Shown here: positions 45,762 to 54,670 of the stretch, in pieces | Position numbering within the stretch: the first letter of the stretch is position 1 | Layout: each line of letters begins with the position of its first letter | Assembly: GCA_005788175.1 (NCBI GenBank) | Contig: SXYX01000008.1 | Coordinates: forward strand, 25,125 to 89,124 | Direction: 5' to 3' | Origin: Acidobacteriota bacterium | GTDB lineage: Bacteria > Acidobacteriota > Holophagae > Holophagales > Holophagaceae | DNA: 64,000 bases | Notes under the pieces: model-generated | Database searches by the model: none | What the model saw: the letters and a program-made list of their open reading frames with translations, nothing else | Told to the model about the DNA's origin: nothing | Position numbers and translations under genes: made by a program

Positions 45762-46163
45762 CTATGTAACGAGTTGAGGGCTGAGCCAAGCCAAAGCCTT
45801 AGGGGAGATGGGCTTAGATTTGAATTTTTCAAAGTCCATTAATACTTGAACCGTCATAGCCGTAGCAAGGGTCTCTCCACTCGACAAATCGAAGACTCGG
45901 TAAATTAAGTTGAAAGATTTTGTACCGATGCGAGAGACATTAAGTTCAATATGGACATTATGATTTAAGAGAATAGGTTTTTTATAATCTACCTCAATGC
46001 GTGCAATGACAAATCCGTCTGATGTAAAGTCCTCGCCTTGAAGATAGCCTTGGGCCCAAGCAAAACGCGCTGTTTCTAAATAGGTCACTATTACTGCATT
46101 ATTCACGTGTTGCAGTGCATCAAGATCGCGAAAACGAATGGCTATAGGGTATTGAAAACTCAT
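45762..46163 (-). CDS. Acyl-CoA thioesterase, hot-dog fold (YbgC/FadM-like)
   Basis: 133 residues. N-terminal FRDLDALQHVNNAVIVTYLETAR carries the catalytic Asp and the HVNN pattern of 4HBT thioesterases; strands VHIELNVSRIGTKSFNLIYRVF complete the hot-dog fold. Hydrolyses acyl-CoA; substrate unknown. Convergent with the small gene, and divergent from the CPBP gene. Confidence 0.82.
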   Translation of the reverse strand: MSFQYPIAIRFRDLDALQHVNNAVIVTYLETARFAWAQGYLQGEDFTSDGFVIARIEVDYKKPILLNHNVHIELNVSRIGTKSFNLIYRVFDLSSGETLATAMTVQVLMDFEKFKSKPISPKALAWLSPQLVT

Positions 46164-46203
46164 ATAATTTCTCGGAAGGTGCCACTTGAGGCATTCTTAA
46201 ACT

Positions 46204-47193
46204 ATGCCTGAATCTTTGCCGACCGGGGGTCGATCTTTAATTTTCTATATTTGCCTTGGGTTAGCGACCCTCATTTCGATATTGAGTTTTGTAGGTATAT
46301 TTATAGCTCAGTGGAAAATGATTGATTTTCAGGTTCCTTCCTGGTTTCTAGAAATCAATTCTTCTCGATACAATTTGCCGGCAAATACTATAGAACCGAT
46401 CTTTGCGACTCTTGGGTCACGCATTATGCTTGGTTTTGTCTTGCTGATTGGATTTGTAAGCTTTTATATAGTAGTCAAGCAACAATTTCAGGCACCACGT
46501 TTTACGCAAAAGCCTTGGAATATGAACTTCATTACTTTATTTGCTTTTTTTATGTTTTGGTTTGTCATCTTTTTAGGAATAAGCTTTGGATCGAATCGTA
46601 TTTATTCAAAATGGATTAATATTCAGGCACCCTTATTTCTCATTTTGATTCCCTATATTCTTCATACGGTATGGGGTATTCTTATTTTGTTACGTTTTGA
46701 AAATATTTCATGGTCTATTTTCATAAAAAGATTTTCTTTTAAATTGAATTCAGGAGATGGGCTTAAAATTTTTCAAATCTTTTTTCTTGCTATGATTATT
46801 ATTCTGGCCTATTCTGCTTCGATAAATCCATTTCTAAAAAATGCAGATGCTCAAGCCAGACTTCATGAAATCCTAGGCCAAAGTAAGTCGTGGAAGCAAA
46901 TTGTTCCCAGCTTATTGGCTGTTGGTATACTTGCGCCTCTTTTCGAGGAAATAGTTTTTAGGGGCGTTCTTCTCACATGGCTTCGCCAACGTATTCGACT
47001 TGAATTAGCTGTATTAATTAGCGGTATCGTATTTGCTTTCTTTCATATGGAACTTGTTGTTTTTCCTGCACTTGTTCTACTAGGTTGTGTCCTTGCTTGG
47101 TCTTATGTTATTTCAGAATCTATTTTAATTCCGATTTGTATTCATGCCCTTTGGAATACAACCGCTTTTCTTAGTCAACTGATACGATCATGA
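46204..47193 (+). CDS. CPBP family intramembrane metalloprotease
   Basis: 329 residues, about eight membrane segments. The three CPBP/Abi motifs are present in the C-terminal third: EEIVFRGVLL (EExxxR), FAFFHME (FxxxH), and HALWNTTAF. Related to Rce1 and bacteriocin-immunity proteins; substrate unknown. Overlaps rsgA by 4 nt. Confidence 0.85.
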   Translation: MPESLPTGGRSLIFYICLGLATLISILSFVGIFIAQWKMIDFQVPSWFLEINSSRYNLPANTIEPIFATLGSRIMLGFVLLIGFVSFYIVVKQQFQAPRFTQKPWNMNFITLFAFFMFWFVIFLGISFGSNRIYSKWINIQAPLFLILIPYILHTVWGILILLRFENISWSIFIKRFSFKLNSGDGLKIFQIFFLAMIIILAYSASINPFLKNADAQARLHEILGQSKSWKQIVPSLLAVGILAPLFEEIVFRGVLLTWLRQRIRLELAVLISGIVFAFFHMELVVFPALVLLGCVLAWSYVISESILIPICIHALWNTTAFLSQLIRS

Positions 47194-48275
47194 ATAAGAA
47201 ATTTAAATTAGGCCAAAGCAACCATGCTGGTGACTTCGGCGAGACAGGATCGCGTCGTGAAGGCAGGAGCCAAAGCAAGAGAAGGCAACTACAGACATCA
47301 CAGCAACGTTCTCAGATCGAATCTCATGACAGCAAATCTATGCTAGACCTACCCGATGCGGCAGAATGGCAACATCTCCCTAAGGGAATAGTGATTCAAC
47401 GATATTCCCAATGGGTTGATTTTTTAGGCATAGATCTCAAGCCTCTTCGTGGAACCTTGTCGGGGAAACTAAGGGGTGTCAGCTTAGTATGCGGAGATCA
47501 GATTCATTACGATCTAGCTGTAAAAACTAGTGAGACACTGGCTCAAATCCAAGCCATTGTGACTCGTCGCAACTTACTCAAGCGTGGCGGAATTGATGAT
47601 CGTAATCCGTGGCAACTTATCGCAGCTAATCTGGATGAAGTTTGGTTATGCGCATCTGTTCTTCGGCCGGCTTTGAAGCCAAGCTTAATTGAACGAGCTC
47701 AGGTATTGGCCCTTGATGCTGGTATTCCCCTCATTGTCGTCATCACCAAATCCGATGAATTGAAGCCTTCCGATAAAATTCCTGAATTAGAACCTCTTCG
47801 TTCTACTTCTCAAACTATCATTAAATGCTCTTCAAGGAGCGGAGAGGGTCTCGATGAACTGAGATCCCTGTTGCCTAATAAACGAGTGGGGCTCCTAGGC
47901 CATAGTGGAGTTGGTAAAAGTACACTATTAAATTGTCTACTAAATCGAGATGTCTCACCCACAGGTGCACTAAGTAAATTTGGAACCGGTAAACAAACGA
48001 CCACATCGACTCGCCTTATACCGACAATCGAACAGGGTTTCATTGTTGATACACCTGGCTTTAGAAATCTGAGCGTACGTGGTATCTCCCGTCTTTGGCT
48101 TTCTGAAATATTCCCCGAATTCTCTGGCGCTGTTCTTAATGATCCCCTAAGGTTTGACCCTGAGGATGAAGAGATTCTGTCCGAACTCGATCTTGAATTT
48201 CCTGAACGCTTGCAAAGTCTTCAACGTCTTTGGTCTGAGATGGCCGAGAAGAATCCCAACGCGCGGGGTCAGTAA
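47190..48275 (+). CDS. rsgA: Ribosome small-subunit GTPase RsgA
   Basis: 361 residues, circularly permuted GTPase. A basic Gln/Ser/Arg N-terminal tail of about 65 residues, an OB domain (about 65-130), then G4 TKSD (about 191-194), G1 GLLGHSGVGKST and G3 DTPGFRN. It matures 30S subunits. The C-terminal zinc module typical of the family (Cys/His cluster after the GTPase) is not there: no cysteine follows residue 270; an acidic helix takes its place. Function likely kept, but with altered rRNA contact. Confidence 0.88.
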   Translation: MNKKFKLGQSNHAGDFGETGSRREGRSQSKRRQLQTSQQRSQIESHDSKSMLDLPDAAEWQHLPKGIVIQRYSQWVDFLGIDLKPLRGTLSGKLRGVSLVCGDQIHYDLAVKTSETLAQIQAIVTRRNLLKRGGIDDRNPWQLIAANLDEVWLCASVLRPALKPSLIERAQVLALDAGIPLIVVITKSDELKPSDKIPELEPLRSTSQTIIKCSSRSGEGLDELRSLLPNKRVGLLGHSGVGKSTLLNCLLNRDVSPTGALSKFGTGKQTTTSTRLIPTIEQGFIVDTPGFRNLSVRGISRLWLSEIFPEFSGAVLNDPLRFDPEDEEILSELDLEFPERLQSLQRLWSEMAEKNPNARGQ

Positions 48276-48279
48276 TTTT

Positions 48280-48600
48280 TTAGGATTTTGATAGAAACCA
48301 ATAACCAATCGATTTACGAAAGCCTGGAATAAATAATGTGAAGCTTAACCAAGACCATCGTGGAAGCACATTTAAGAGAGGTTCCAGAAGATCCCCTGCA
48401 ATAAACACTTCCCGCGTATCAAGATCCATGCCGTGAATTTGTCCATGAAGAGATCGGCCTGCTAACTCAGGAGCAACGCGGACGAGTTGCGGATGCTGAA
48501 TAGGAAATAACATGAGTTGTGCACGACTATCTTGACGCTTAAGCCAATCAGCTCGACGAATACATAGACTGCATTCTCCATCGTAAGCAATGAGAAGCAT
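48280..48600 (-). CDS. DCC family thiol-disulfide oxidoreductase-like protein (DUF393)
   Basis: 106 residues. DGECSLCIRRADWLKR at the N-terminus is the DxxC(x)2C signature that names the DCC family, and GRSLHGQIHGMD(LDTREVFIAGDLLEPLL) and the WSWLSFTLFIPGFRKSIGYWF end fit it. Function is unknown; a thioredoxin-like role is assumed. Its ATG is one base after the nuoG stop on the same strand, so the two genes are almost surely one transcript. Confidence 0.78.
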   Translation of the reverse strand: MLLIAYDGECSLCIRRADWLKRQDSRAQLMLFPIQHPQLVRVAPELAGRSLHGQIHGMDLDTREVFIAGDLLEPLLNVLPRWSWLSFTLFIPGFRKSIGYWFLSKS

Positions 48601-48601
48601 A

Positions 48602-50053
48602 TCAGGAGGCTGTCGATACCAAGGAGGATGAACGAAGACATTGCATCCAGTGAACCAGCGTATTACAACCGTCAGGAGCCTTCAGGACTTTTTGATAGCG
48701 ACAAATCTCGCCATTAATATTGATCACAAAATCATTTTCTTCGACGTAGGAAGTCATGGGTAACCAAAGAGTTGCTAATTTTCCTAATTCAGATTGAAGT
48801 ACTTCGAAAACAATCGATGTTGTTGCCGTTTTTAAGATCTGCATTAATAAGGCTGTTTCTTCTTCGCTTGAAACACTTTGATCGTGTACTAGGATCACGG
48901 TTTTAATATGACCTTGAGCAATTTGAGCTTTTAGACTTTCAAGTTGGCCAAAACGAAAGCCGCGTTGTTCAAGTCCTTTACGATTAATAATTCCATCGGT
49001 CTCTTTTTGAAGATGGGCCAAGTCAATAGGTAATCTCAAATCTCCACTTCCATAAAGATGGCTGGGTGAACTTGCACATTCAGCAACTTTCTGTGCGGCA
49101 TCACACCCGATTGTGCCTTGGGCCACCACAGCAGTTAAGGCTTGCATCGCTTGGGTGAAAATTTCAGAGATAGTTCCATCTTGCTGTTTAATGATCTGCG
49201 AGGGTCGATCCTGAAGATTATAGTGTTTATAGGAGTAGCGCTCGCGATCCGAAATGAAATGTGTCTCTTTGCGATCATCGATAGGCCTAGGTCGCATTCG
49301 ATGAATCTGATTACCCTCGTGATCAATCCAAACAGGAGCCGCTAGGGCACTCTCTCGGCAAATGGATGGGACAGCTGTAAGATACCAAACACGTTTTTTG
49401 AATCTGAAATCACGGCTTGTGAGAGCCCCAACGGGACAGATATCAACTACATTAGCTGCATAAGGGTTGGAGTCTAAGGATTTTCCAGAATACGTGGTGA
49501 CTTCAAGATTGGCCCCCCGCTGCGCCACAGTTAGTTCAGATCCCCCTGAAATTTCCTGGGTAAAACGAATGCAGCGAGTGCAATGAATACATCGATTTTT
49601 ATCGATTACGATTTTTCCGCCAAGATCTTCATAGCGGTAACGTCTTTTCGCCTCATGCATACGAGAGTCACCGCTGCCATAGGTGTAACTGTAATCCTGA
49701 AGTTTACATTCCCCTGCTTGATCACAAATAGGGCAATCAAGAGGGTGATTCATAAGCAAAAATTCCATTACACCAGCACGGGCATCAGCAACCTGAGGAC
49801 TATCTGTAAAGATTTCCATAACTAAGGAGTCAGGTTGATCTTTAGGTGCTGGTCCTACTGTAGTAGTACATGATGTTGCTAATTTTGGCATCCCCTTGAT
49901 TTCAACCATGCACATTCGACAGGTCGCAACAGGAGTTAAAGCAGGATGATAGCAATAATGAGGAATATCAATACCTACATTTTTACAAGCATCGAGAACC
50001 AAAGTTCCTACTGGAACATCAATTTCTTTACCATTTATGGCGATCTTCGGCAT
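48602..50053 (-). CDS. nuoG: NADH-quinone oxidoreductase subunit G (short form)
   Basis: 483 residues, far shorter than usual NuoG (680-910). The iron-sulfur region is complete: [2Fe-2S] HYCYHPALTPVATCRMCMVE, N5-type HPLDCPICDQAGECKLQ and CIHCTRC/CPVG for the next [4Fe-4S]. The C-terminal molybdopterin-like domain is truncated or very diverged (about 240 residues with PSICRESALAAPVWIDHEG and no second FeS motif). Start ATG at 50053 with GGAG 7 nt upstream. No other nuo gene is adjacent; it is divergent from purH. Confidence 0.8.
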   Translation of the reverse strand: MPKIAINGKEIDVPVGTLVLDACKNVGIDIPHYCYHPALTPVATCRMCMVEIKGMPKLATSCTTTVGPAPKDQPDSLVMEIFTDSPQVADARAGVMEFLLMNHPLDCPICDQAGECKLQDYSYTYGSGDSRMHEAKRRYRYEDLGGKIVIDKNRCIHCTRCIRFTQEISGGSELTVAQRGANLEVTTYSGKSLDSNPYAANVVDICPVGALTSRDFRFKKRVWYLTAVPSICRESALAAPVWIDHEGNQIHRMRPRPIDDRKETHFISDRERYSYKHYNLQDRPSQIIKQQDGTISEIFTQAMQALTAVVAQGTIGCDAAQKVAECASSPSHLYGSGDLRLPIDLAHLQKETDGIINRKGLEQRGFRFGQLESLKAQIAQGHIKTVILVHDQSVSSEEETALLMQILKTATTSIVFEVLQSELGKLATLWLPMTSYVEENDFVININGEICRYQKVLKAPDGCNTLVHWMQCLRSSSLVSTAS

Positions 50054-50190
50054 TACCATACTCCGAACAAATAGAATGAGGCCTTTGAAACCTAGGATCA
50101 AGTTCTCAATCTAGGGTCTAAGTTATTTCAGTAAGTATTTAGGGCTATACCGAATTGATTAGACAAATCAAAATAAAAATAGGGGGAGCC

Positions 50191-51729
50191 ATGCCAACTG
50201 CTTTAATCTCGGTCTATGACAAGACGGGGATTGTTCCTCTAGCCGAATTCCTCGTCCAGCAGGGCTGGACCCTCTTGGCAACGGGTGGAACACTACAGGC
50301 TCTTAAGGCTCGTGCATTACCGGCGATAGAGGTTTCCACCTTCACCGACTTTCCAGAATGTTTTGATGGGCGCGTCAAAACCCTGCACCCTAAAATTCAC
50401 GGGGGGCTCCTCTTCGATCGAAAAAAGAAAAGCCATACAGATGATACCCGTCGATTAAATATTGAGGCGATTGATTTAGCTGTAGTCAATCTCTATCCCT
50501 TTGAGAACACCATTCAAAAACCTGGGGTTGGCTTCGAAGAAGCGATCGAGCAAATTGATATTGGTGGATCAAGTATGATTCGAAGTGCAGCAAAAAATCA
50601 TGCCTCAGTCACGATCTTAACTAAGCCGTCTCAATACGAACCTTTTATACGTGCTGTCAAAGAAAAAAGGTGGGGGGATGTTGAACGACGACAGTGTGCT
50701 ATTGACGCGTTTGATCACACCGCTCATTACGACCGGGCCATTGCAGATTGGATGGCTCAATCCAATACTAATTCGAGCACTACGCTTCCTAAATCACTCA
50801 ACCTATATCTCATCCAACATCAAGGGCTTCGTTATGGAGAAAATCCTCATCAGGCGGGGGCCTATTATCAAGAAATATCAGCTGATAGTTGTGGATTAGC
50901 TAAAGTTAAACAACTACAGGGTAAAGAGCTTTCTTTTAATAATTTATTAGATATAGAGGCTTGTGGTCGACTCGTTGAGTCCTTTCATGAACCCGCTTGC
51001 GTAATTGTCAAACACAATAATCCTTGTGGCGTATCCCTTGGCTCTGATATCGATTCTGCTTTTGATCGAGCACTAGCCTGTGATTCAGTCTCAAGTTTTG
51101 GTGGTATCGTTGCCTTCAACCAACCTGTGACAGAAAGTCTTGCTCGAAAAATGGCCGAGACCTTTTGGGAAGTAATTATGGCTCCTAATTTTTCTACAGA
51201 GGCTAAGGAGATTTTCGAATCCAAAAAACAACTGAGATTAATCGAGATTGATCTTCCATGGTCTTCTTTGAAAAACCGAGATATACGTTCTGTGAGCGGG
51301 GGTTTCTTGGTTCAAAGTATGGATAGACATGAAGTTCTTGTGGCGAAATGGGATGTTAAGGTTCAAGGAAGTGGATCTAGGCCTTCAGATCGAGATTTAT
51401 ACCTCGCGCAAACTGTAGTCAAATCTGTAAAGTCTAATGCGATCGTGTTGGTTCAAGACGGACAAACGGTGGGTATCGGTGCAGGTCAAATGAGTCGTGT
51501 GGAAGCTGTACGTATTGCATGCGACAAAGCAGGAAGCCGGGCGCAAGGGAGCATCCTCGGGAGTGACGCCTTTTTCCCCTTTCCTGATGGATTAGAATTA
51601 GCGGCCTCTAAAGGTGTTCGTGCTTTCATTCACCCTGGGGGTTCACTTCGTGACCCTGAGGTAATCGCCTCTGCCCAAAACCTAGGTGTTTGGCTTTTTG
51701 CTACAGGAATTCGGCATTTTCGTCATTAG
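50191..51729 (+). CDS. purH: Bifunctional AICAR transformylase/IMP cyclohydrolase
   Basis: 512 residues. N-terminal MGS-like IMP cyclohydrolase domain (LISVYDKTGIVPLAEFLV, GGSSMIRSAAKNHASV) and C-terminal transformylase with RYGENPHQ, KHNNPCGVS and PFPDGLELAA. Last two steps of IMP synthesis. ATG at 50191 with AGGGGGAG upstream; 138 bp separate it from the divergent nuoG. The inverted repeat TTGATT/AATCAA at 50156-50172 lies in this gap. Confidence 0.96.
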   Translation: MPTALISVYDKTGIVPLAEFLVQQGWTLLATGGTLQALKARALPAIEVSTFTDFPECFDGRVKTLHPKIHGGLLFDRKKKSHTDDTRRLNIEAIDLAVVNLYPFENTIQKPGVGFEEAIEQIDIGGSSMIRSAAKNHASVTILTKPSQYEPFIRAVKEKRWGDVERRQCAIDAFDHTAHYDRAIADWMAQSNTNSSTTLPKSLNLYLIQHQGLRYGENPHQAGAYYQEISADSCGLAKVKQLQGKELSFNNLLDIEACGRLVESFHEPACVIVKHNNPCGVSLGSDIDSAFDRALACDSVSSFGGIVAFNQPVTESLARKMAETFWEVIMAPNFSTEAKEIFESKKQLRLIEIDLPWSSLKNRDIRSVSGGFLVQSMDRHEVLVAKWDVKVQGSGSRPSDRDLYLAQTVVKSVKSNAIVLVQDGQTVGIGAGQMSRVEAVRIACDKAGSRAQGSILGSDAFFPFPDGLELAASKGVRAFIHPGGSLRDPEVIASAQNLGVWLFATGIRHFRH

Positions 51730-51749
51730 GTTATAAAGTTAATAAAGCG

Positions 51750-54371
51750 ATGAAAACCTCTGAGATCCGACAGAAATTTCTGAATTATTTCGTGGCCCAT
51801 GACCACCGTCAGGTGAGCTCTAGCCCTGTGATTGGTCCGGCTAATGACGCTACGGTCTTGTGGACGAATTCAGGAATGATTCAATTTAAAGATGTATTTG
51901 TTGGTCTCGAAGAGCGTCCCTATCGCCGTGCGGCTAGTAGTCAGAAATGTTTACGCGCAGGAGGTAAGCATAACGATCTTGATCAGGTGGGTTTCACAGC
52001 GCGTCATCATACTTTTTTCGAAATGCTCGGAAATTTTAGTTTTGGAGATTATTTTAAAAAGGAAGCTATTCACTTTGCCTGGGATTTTCTTACAGGAAGC
52101 CCTAAAGAGGGCAAACTAGGTCTTCAAGCAAAGGACCTTTGGATAACTGTTTTTGGTGGTGAAGATGGGGTTCCTGCCGATGAGGAAGCGATGGCTCTCT
52201 GGATTCAGGCTGGGGTCGCCCCTGAACGTATTTTAAAATTTGGCAAGAAAGATAATTTCTGGCAAATGGGCGATACCGGTCCTTGTGGTCCGTGTTCAGA
52301 AATACATTTTGATCGTGGTGCTTCTTACCCTGGCGATGGTCATCCGAATGGCGAAGGTGATCGCGTTATGGAAATTTGGAACCTCGTATTCATGCAGTAC
52401 AACAGAGATCTTCAAGGCCATTTGACCTCTTTGCCAAAACCTAGTATCGATACAGGGATGGGTCTCGAGCGAGTGGCTTCTGTACTTCAAAAGAAAGATT
52501 CTAATTACGATATTGATCTATTCGAGCCCATCTTCAAGGCGATTTGGTCAATGTCAACATTGCAAGTTGATGAACATCGTGACCCTACCGTTAAAATTGC
52601 TAGTCAAGTGATTGCCGATCATATTCGGGCAGCCACCTTCATGATTGCCGATGGTGTGATCCCTTCCAATGAGGCTCGTGGTTACGTTTTGCGAAAAATT
52701 ATCCGTCGCGCGTTACGTTTTGGGAAGCGTCTGAGTATGCCTTCGGGGTTCTTTGCACAACTCCCGAACTCTGTACTTCAGAGTATGCAGGATGCCTACC
52801 CCGAGCTCTCCACAGAGATAAAAAACATTGAGGGTGTCTTAATTAGGGAATCCAAACAATTTGAGCAGACTCTACTTGCGGGCCTCAAAATTCTAGAGTC
52901 CGCTAAACTTGTACAAAAAACGCTTTCGGGATCTGACATTTTCAAGCTTTATGACACTTATGGTTTTCCTTTAGATCTAGTTGAAGATTGGTGCCGTGAA
53001 CGCCAGGTCCGTCCCGATTTAAAAGGTTTTGAGGAAGAAATGGCTGAACAACGAACCAAGAGTAAAGTCGGGGCAAAGCAAGGCGTCACGTCCAGCCAAG
53101 ATCTCTCCGCTCTTATGAAAGTGACCCCTACGATCTTCACAGGTTACGACCACTTATATGGAAATGCACAAGTTTTGGCTTTACTGGATTCTCAAGGTCA
53201 GAGCGTTACAAGTCTTACCGGCGAGGGTTCTCTTTTGGTTGATACCACGCCTTTCTACGCCCAAGGGGGAGGTCAGGTTGGCGATACCGGAACCCTTAAA
53301 TTTGAAGGAGGCTATGGAACGATCACTGATACCCTCAGTCCTGCTGATAAACGTATCGTTCACAAGGTCCATATTGAAGGAGTTTTGAAGATCGGCGATG
53401 ACGTCCATCTACAGGTTCACGCAGAACGTCGGGTGCGTATTCGTGCCCATCACACAGCCACCCATCTACTTCATGCTGCCCTTCGTGAAGTCTTAGGACC
53501 TCACGTCAAACAAGCCGGCAGTGTAGTGGATGAGGATCGTTTGAGATTTGATTTCACCCATTACGCTCCTCTAGATCGAGAACAAATTGAACTCATTGAA
53601 TCATCCATGAATGAACAAAGCTTAAAGGGACTTCCTTCGCATATTGAAGAACTGCCGATTCAAGAGGCGCTTCAACAAGGAGCCATGGCTCTTTTTGGTG
53701 AGAAATATGGCGAGCGCGTTCGGGTTCTTACTCTTGGAGACTTCTCTGTAGAACTTTGTGGAGGTACACACGTCGCCAATACAGGGGAAATTGGTTTAAT
53801 TAAAATCACGCAAGAATCCTCGGTAGCGAGTGGCATACGTAGGATCGAAGCAGTAGCGGGCATCATGGCGCTGAAATATCTTCAGGAAAATGATCGGGTA
53901 CTATCACAACTTGCCCGAAGTTCTAATGTTTCAAAAGATCAATTAGCTTCAGTATTTGCCAATAAAGATCAGAAGATTCAATCACTCGAGCAAGAACTCA
54001 AGAAAACTAAGTTAAATGCTGCCTCGAATCAAGAAACACAAGATACATTGACTCCGATCAAAGGTGGCGCTTTAGTCATCCGTCAAGTCGAAGGCGTAGA
54101 TGGTCAAGATTTACGTCAGCTAATGGATCGCTTTCGCCAACAACATCCTCAAGGTATTTTATTGTTGGCTTCCGTGCTTAGTTCAAATCAACTGGCGCTT
54201 GTCATTAGCGTAAGTTCAGAAATGCCTCATCATGCAGGTGATCTGCTGAAGATCATGATGCCACTGTTAAACGGCAAGGGTGGAGGCAAGAAAGATCTCG
54301 CCCAAGGAAGCGGTACGGAACCTTCAAAAGTTACTGAAGCATTAGAGGCGCTGAAGTATTCTCTTTCCTAA
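51750..54371 (+). CDS. alaS: Alanyl-tRNA synthetase
   Basis: 873 residues, full length. Class II catalytic core with NSGMIQFKDVFVG, RAASSQKCLRAGGKHNDLD; editing domain with HHTATHLLHAALREVLG and CGGTHV (zinc-binding His/Cys); and a C-Ala domain ending GGGKKDLAQGSG. The ATG at 51750 starts exactly at the family's N-terminus. Twenty nt after purH, so probably one transcript. Confidence 0.97.
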   Translation: MKTSEIRQKFLNYFVAHDHRQVSSSPVIGPANDATVLWTNSGMIQFKDVFVGLEERPYRRAASSQKCLRAGGKHNDLDQVGFTARHHTFFEMLGNFSFGDYFKKEAIHFAWDFLTGSPKEGKLGLQAKDLWITVFGGEDGVPADEEAMALWIQAGVAPERILKFGKKDNFWQMGDTGPCGPCSEIHFDRGASYPGDGHPNGEGDRVMEIWNLVFMQYNRDLQGHLTSLPKPSIDTGMGLERVASVLQKKDSNYDIDLFEPIFKAIWSMSTLQVDEHRDPTVKIASQVIADHIRAATFMIADGVIPSNEARGYVLRKIIRRALRFGKRLSMPSGFFAQLPNSVLQSMQDAYPELSTEIKNIEGVLIRESKQFEQTLLAGLKILESAKLVQKTLSGSDIFKLYDTYGFPLDLVEDWCRERQVRPDLKGFEEEMAEQRTKSKVGAKQGVTSSQDLSALMKVTPTIFTGYDHLYGNAQVLALLDSQGQSVTSLTGEGSLLVDTTPFYAQGGGQVGDTGTLKFEGGYGTITDTLSPADKRIVHKVHIEGVLKIGDDVHLQVHAERRVRIRAHHTATHLLHAALREVLGPHVKQAGSVVDEDRLRFDFTHYAPLDREQIELIESSMNEQSLKGLPSHIEELPIQEALQQGAMALFGEKYGERVRVLTLGDFSVELCGGTHVANTGEIGLIKITQESSVASGIRRIEAVAGIMALKYLQENDRVLSQLARSSNVSKDQLASVFANKDQKIQSLEQELKKTKLNAASNQETQDTLTPIKGGALVIRQVEGVDGQDLRQLMDRFRQQHPQGILLLASVLSSNQLALVISVSSEMPHHAGDLLKIMMPLLNGKGGGKKDLAQGSGTEPSKVTEALEALKYSLS

Positions 54372-54664
54372 GTCCAGGTCTGCTCAATACTCCATACCTG
54401 GCGTTCGACTTGGGTCTCGCCCGGAAAATGTTTGGTAAAGTCTTCACGAAATTGGGGAGCGTGCTTCTCTATATAACGATCAAGATTTTCTTGATTTAGG
54501 ACTTGATACTGAGTACGAAAATGCTTTTCGCCAAGACGCTGAAAGGAAACCTCTTCAAAACAGCCAGTGGCGACAATGTCTGGGATGTGAGCCTCGCACA
54601 TAAAGCCACGGAAAGCTTCTTCATCGGAATGTTGAAGGCGAACCGTGACTTCATAAACGAGCAT
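54368..54664 (-). CDS. DUF4286 family protein
   Basis: 98 residues, ferredoxin-like alpha-beta fold: starts MLVYEVTVRLQHSDEEAFRG and has FRTQYQVLNQENLDRYIEKHAPQFREDFTKHFPG, the DUF4286 pattern. Function unknown. Six nt after rny; overlaps the convergent alaS stop by 4 nt. Confidence 0.72.
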   Translation of the reverse strand: MLVYEVTVRLQHSDEEAFRGFMCEAHIPDIVATGCFEEVSFQRLGEKHFRTQYQVLNQENLDRYIEKHAPQFREDFTKHFPGETQVERQVWSIEQTWT

Positions 54665-54670
54665 AGTAGT

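Noticed and set aside
50156..50172. TTGATT-N5-AATCAA inverted repeat upstream of purH as a purine operator
   Set aside because: Only 6 bp per arm in AT-rich DNA and no second copy or known match; could be chance.
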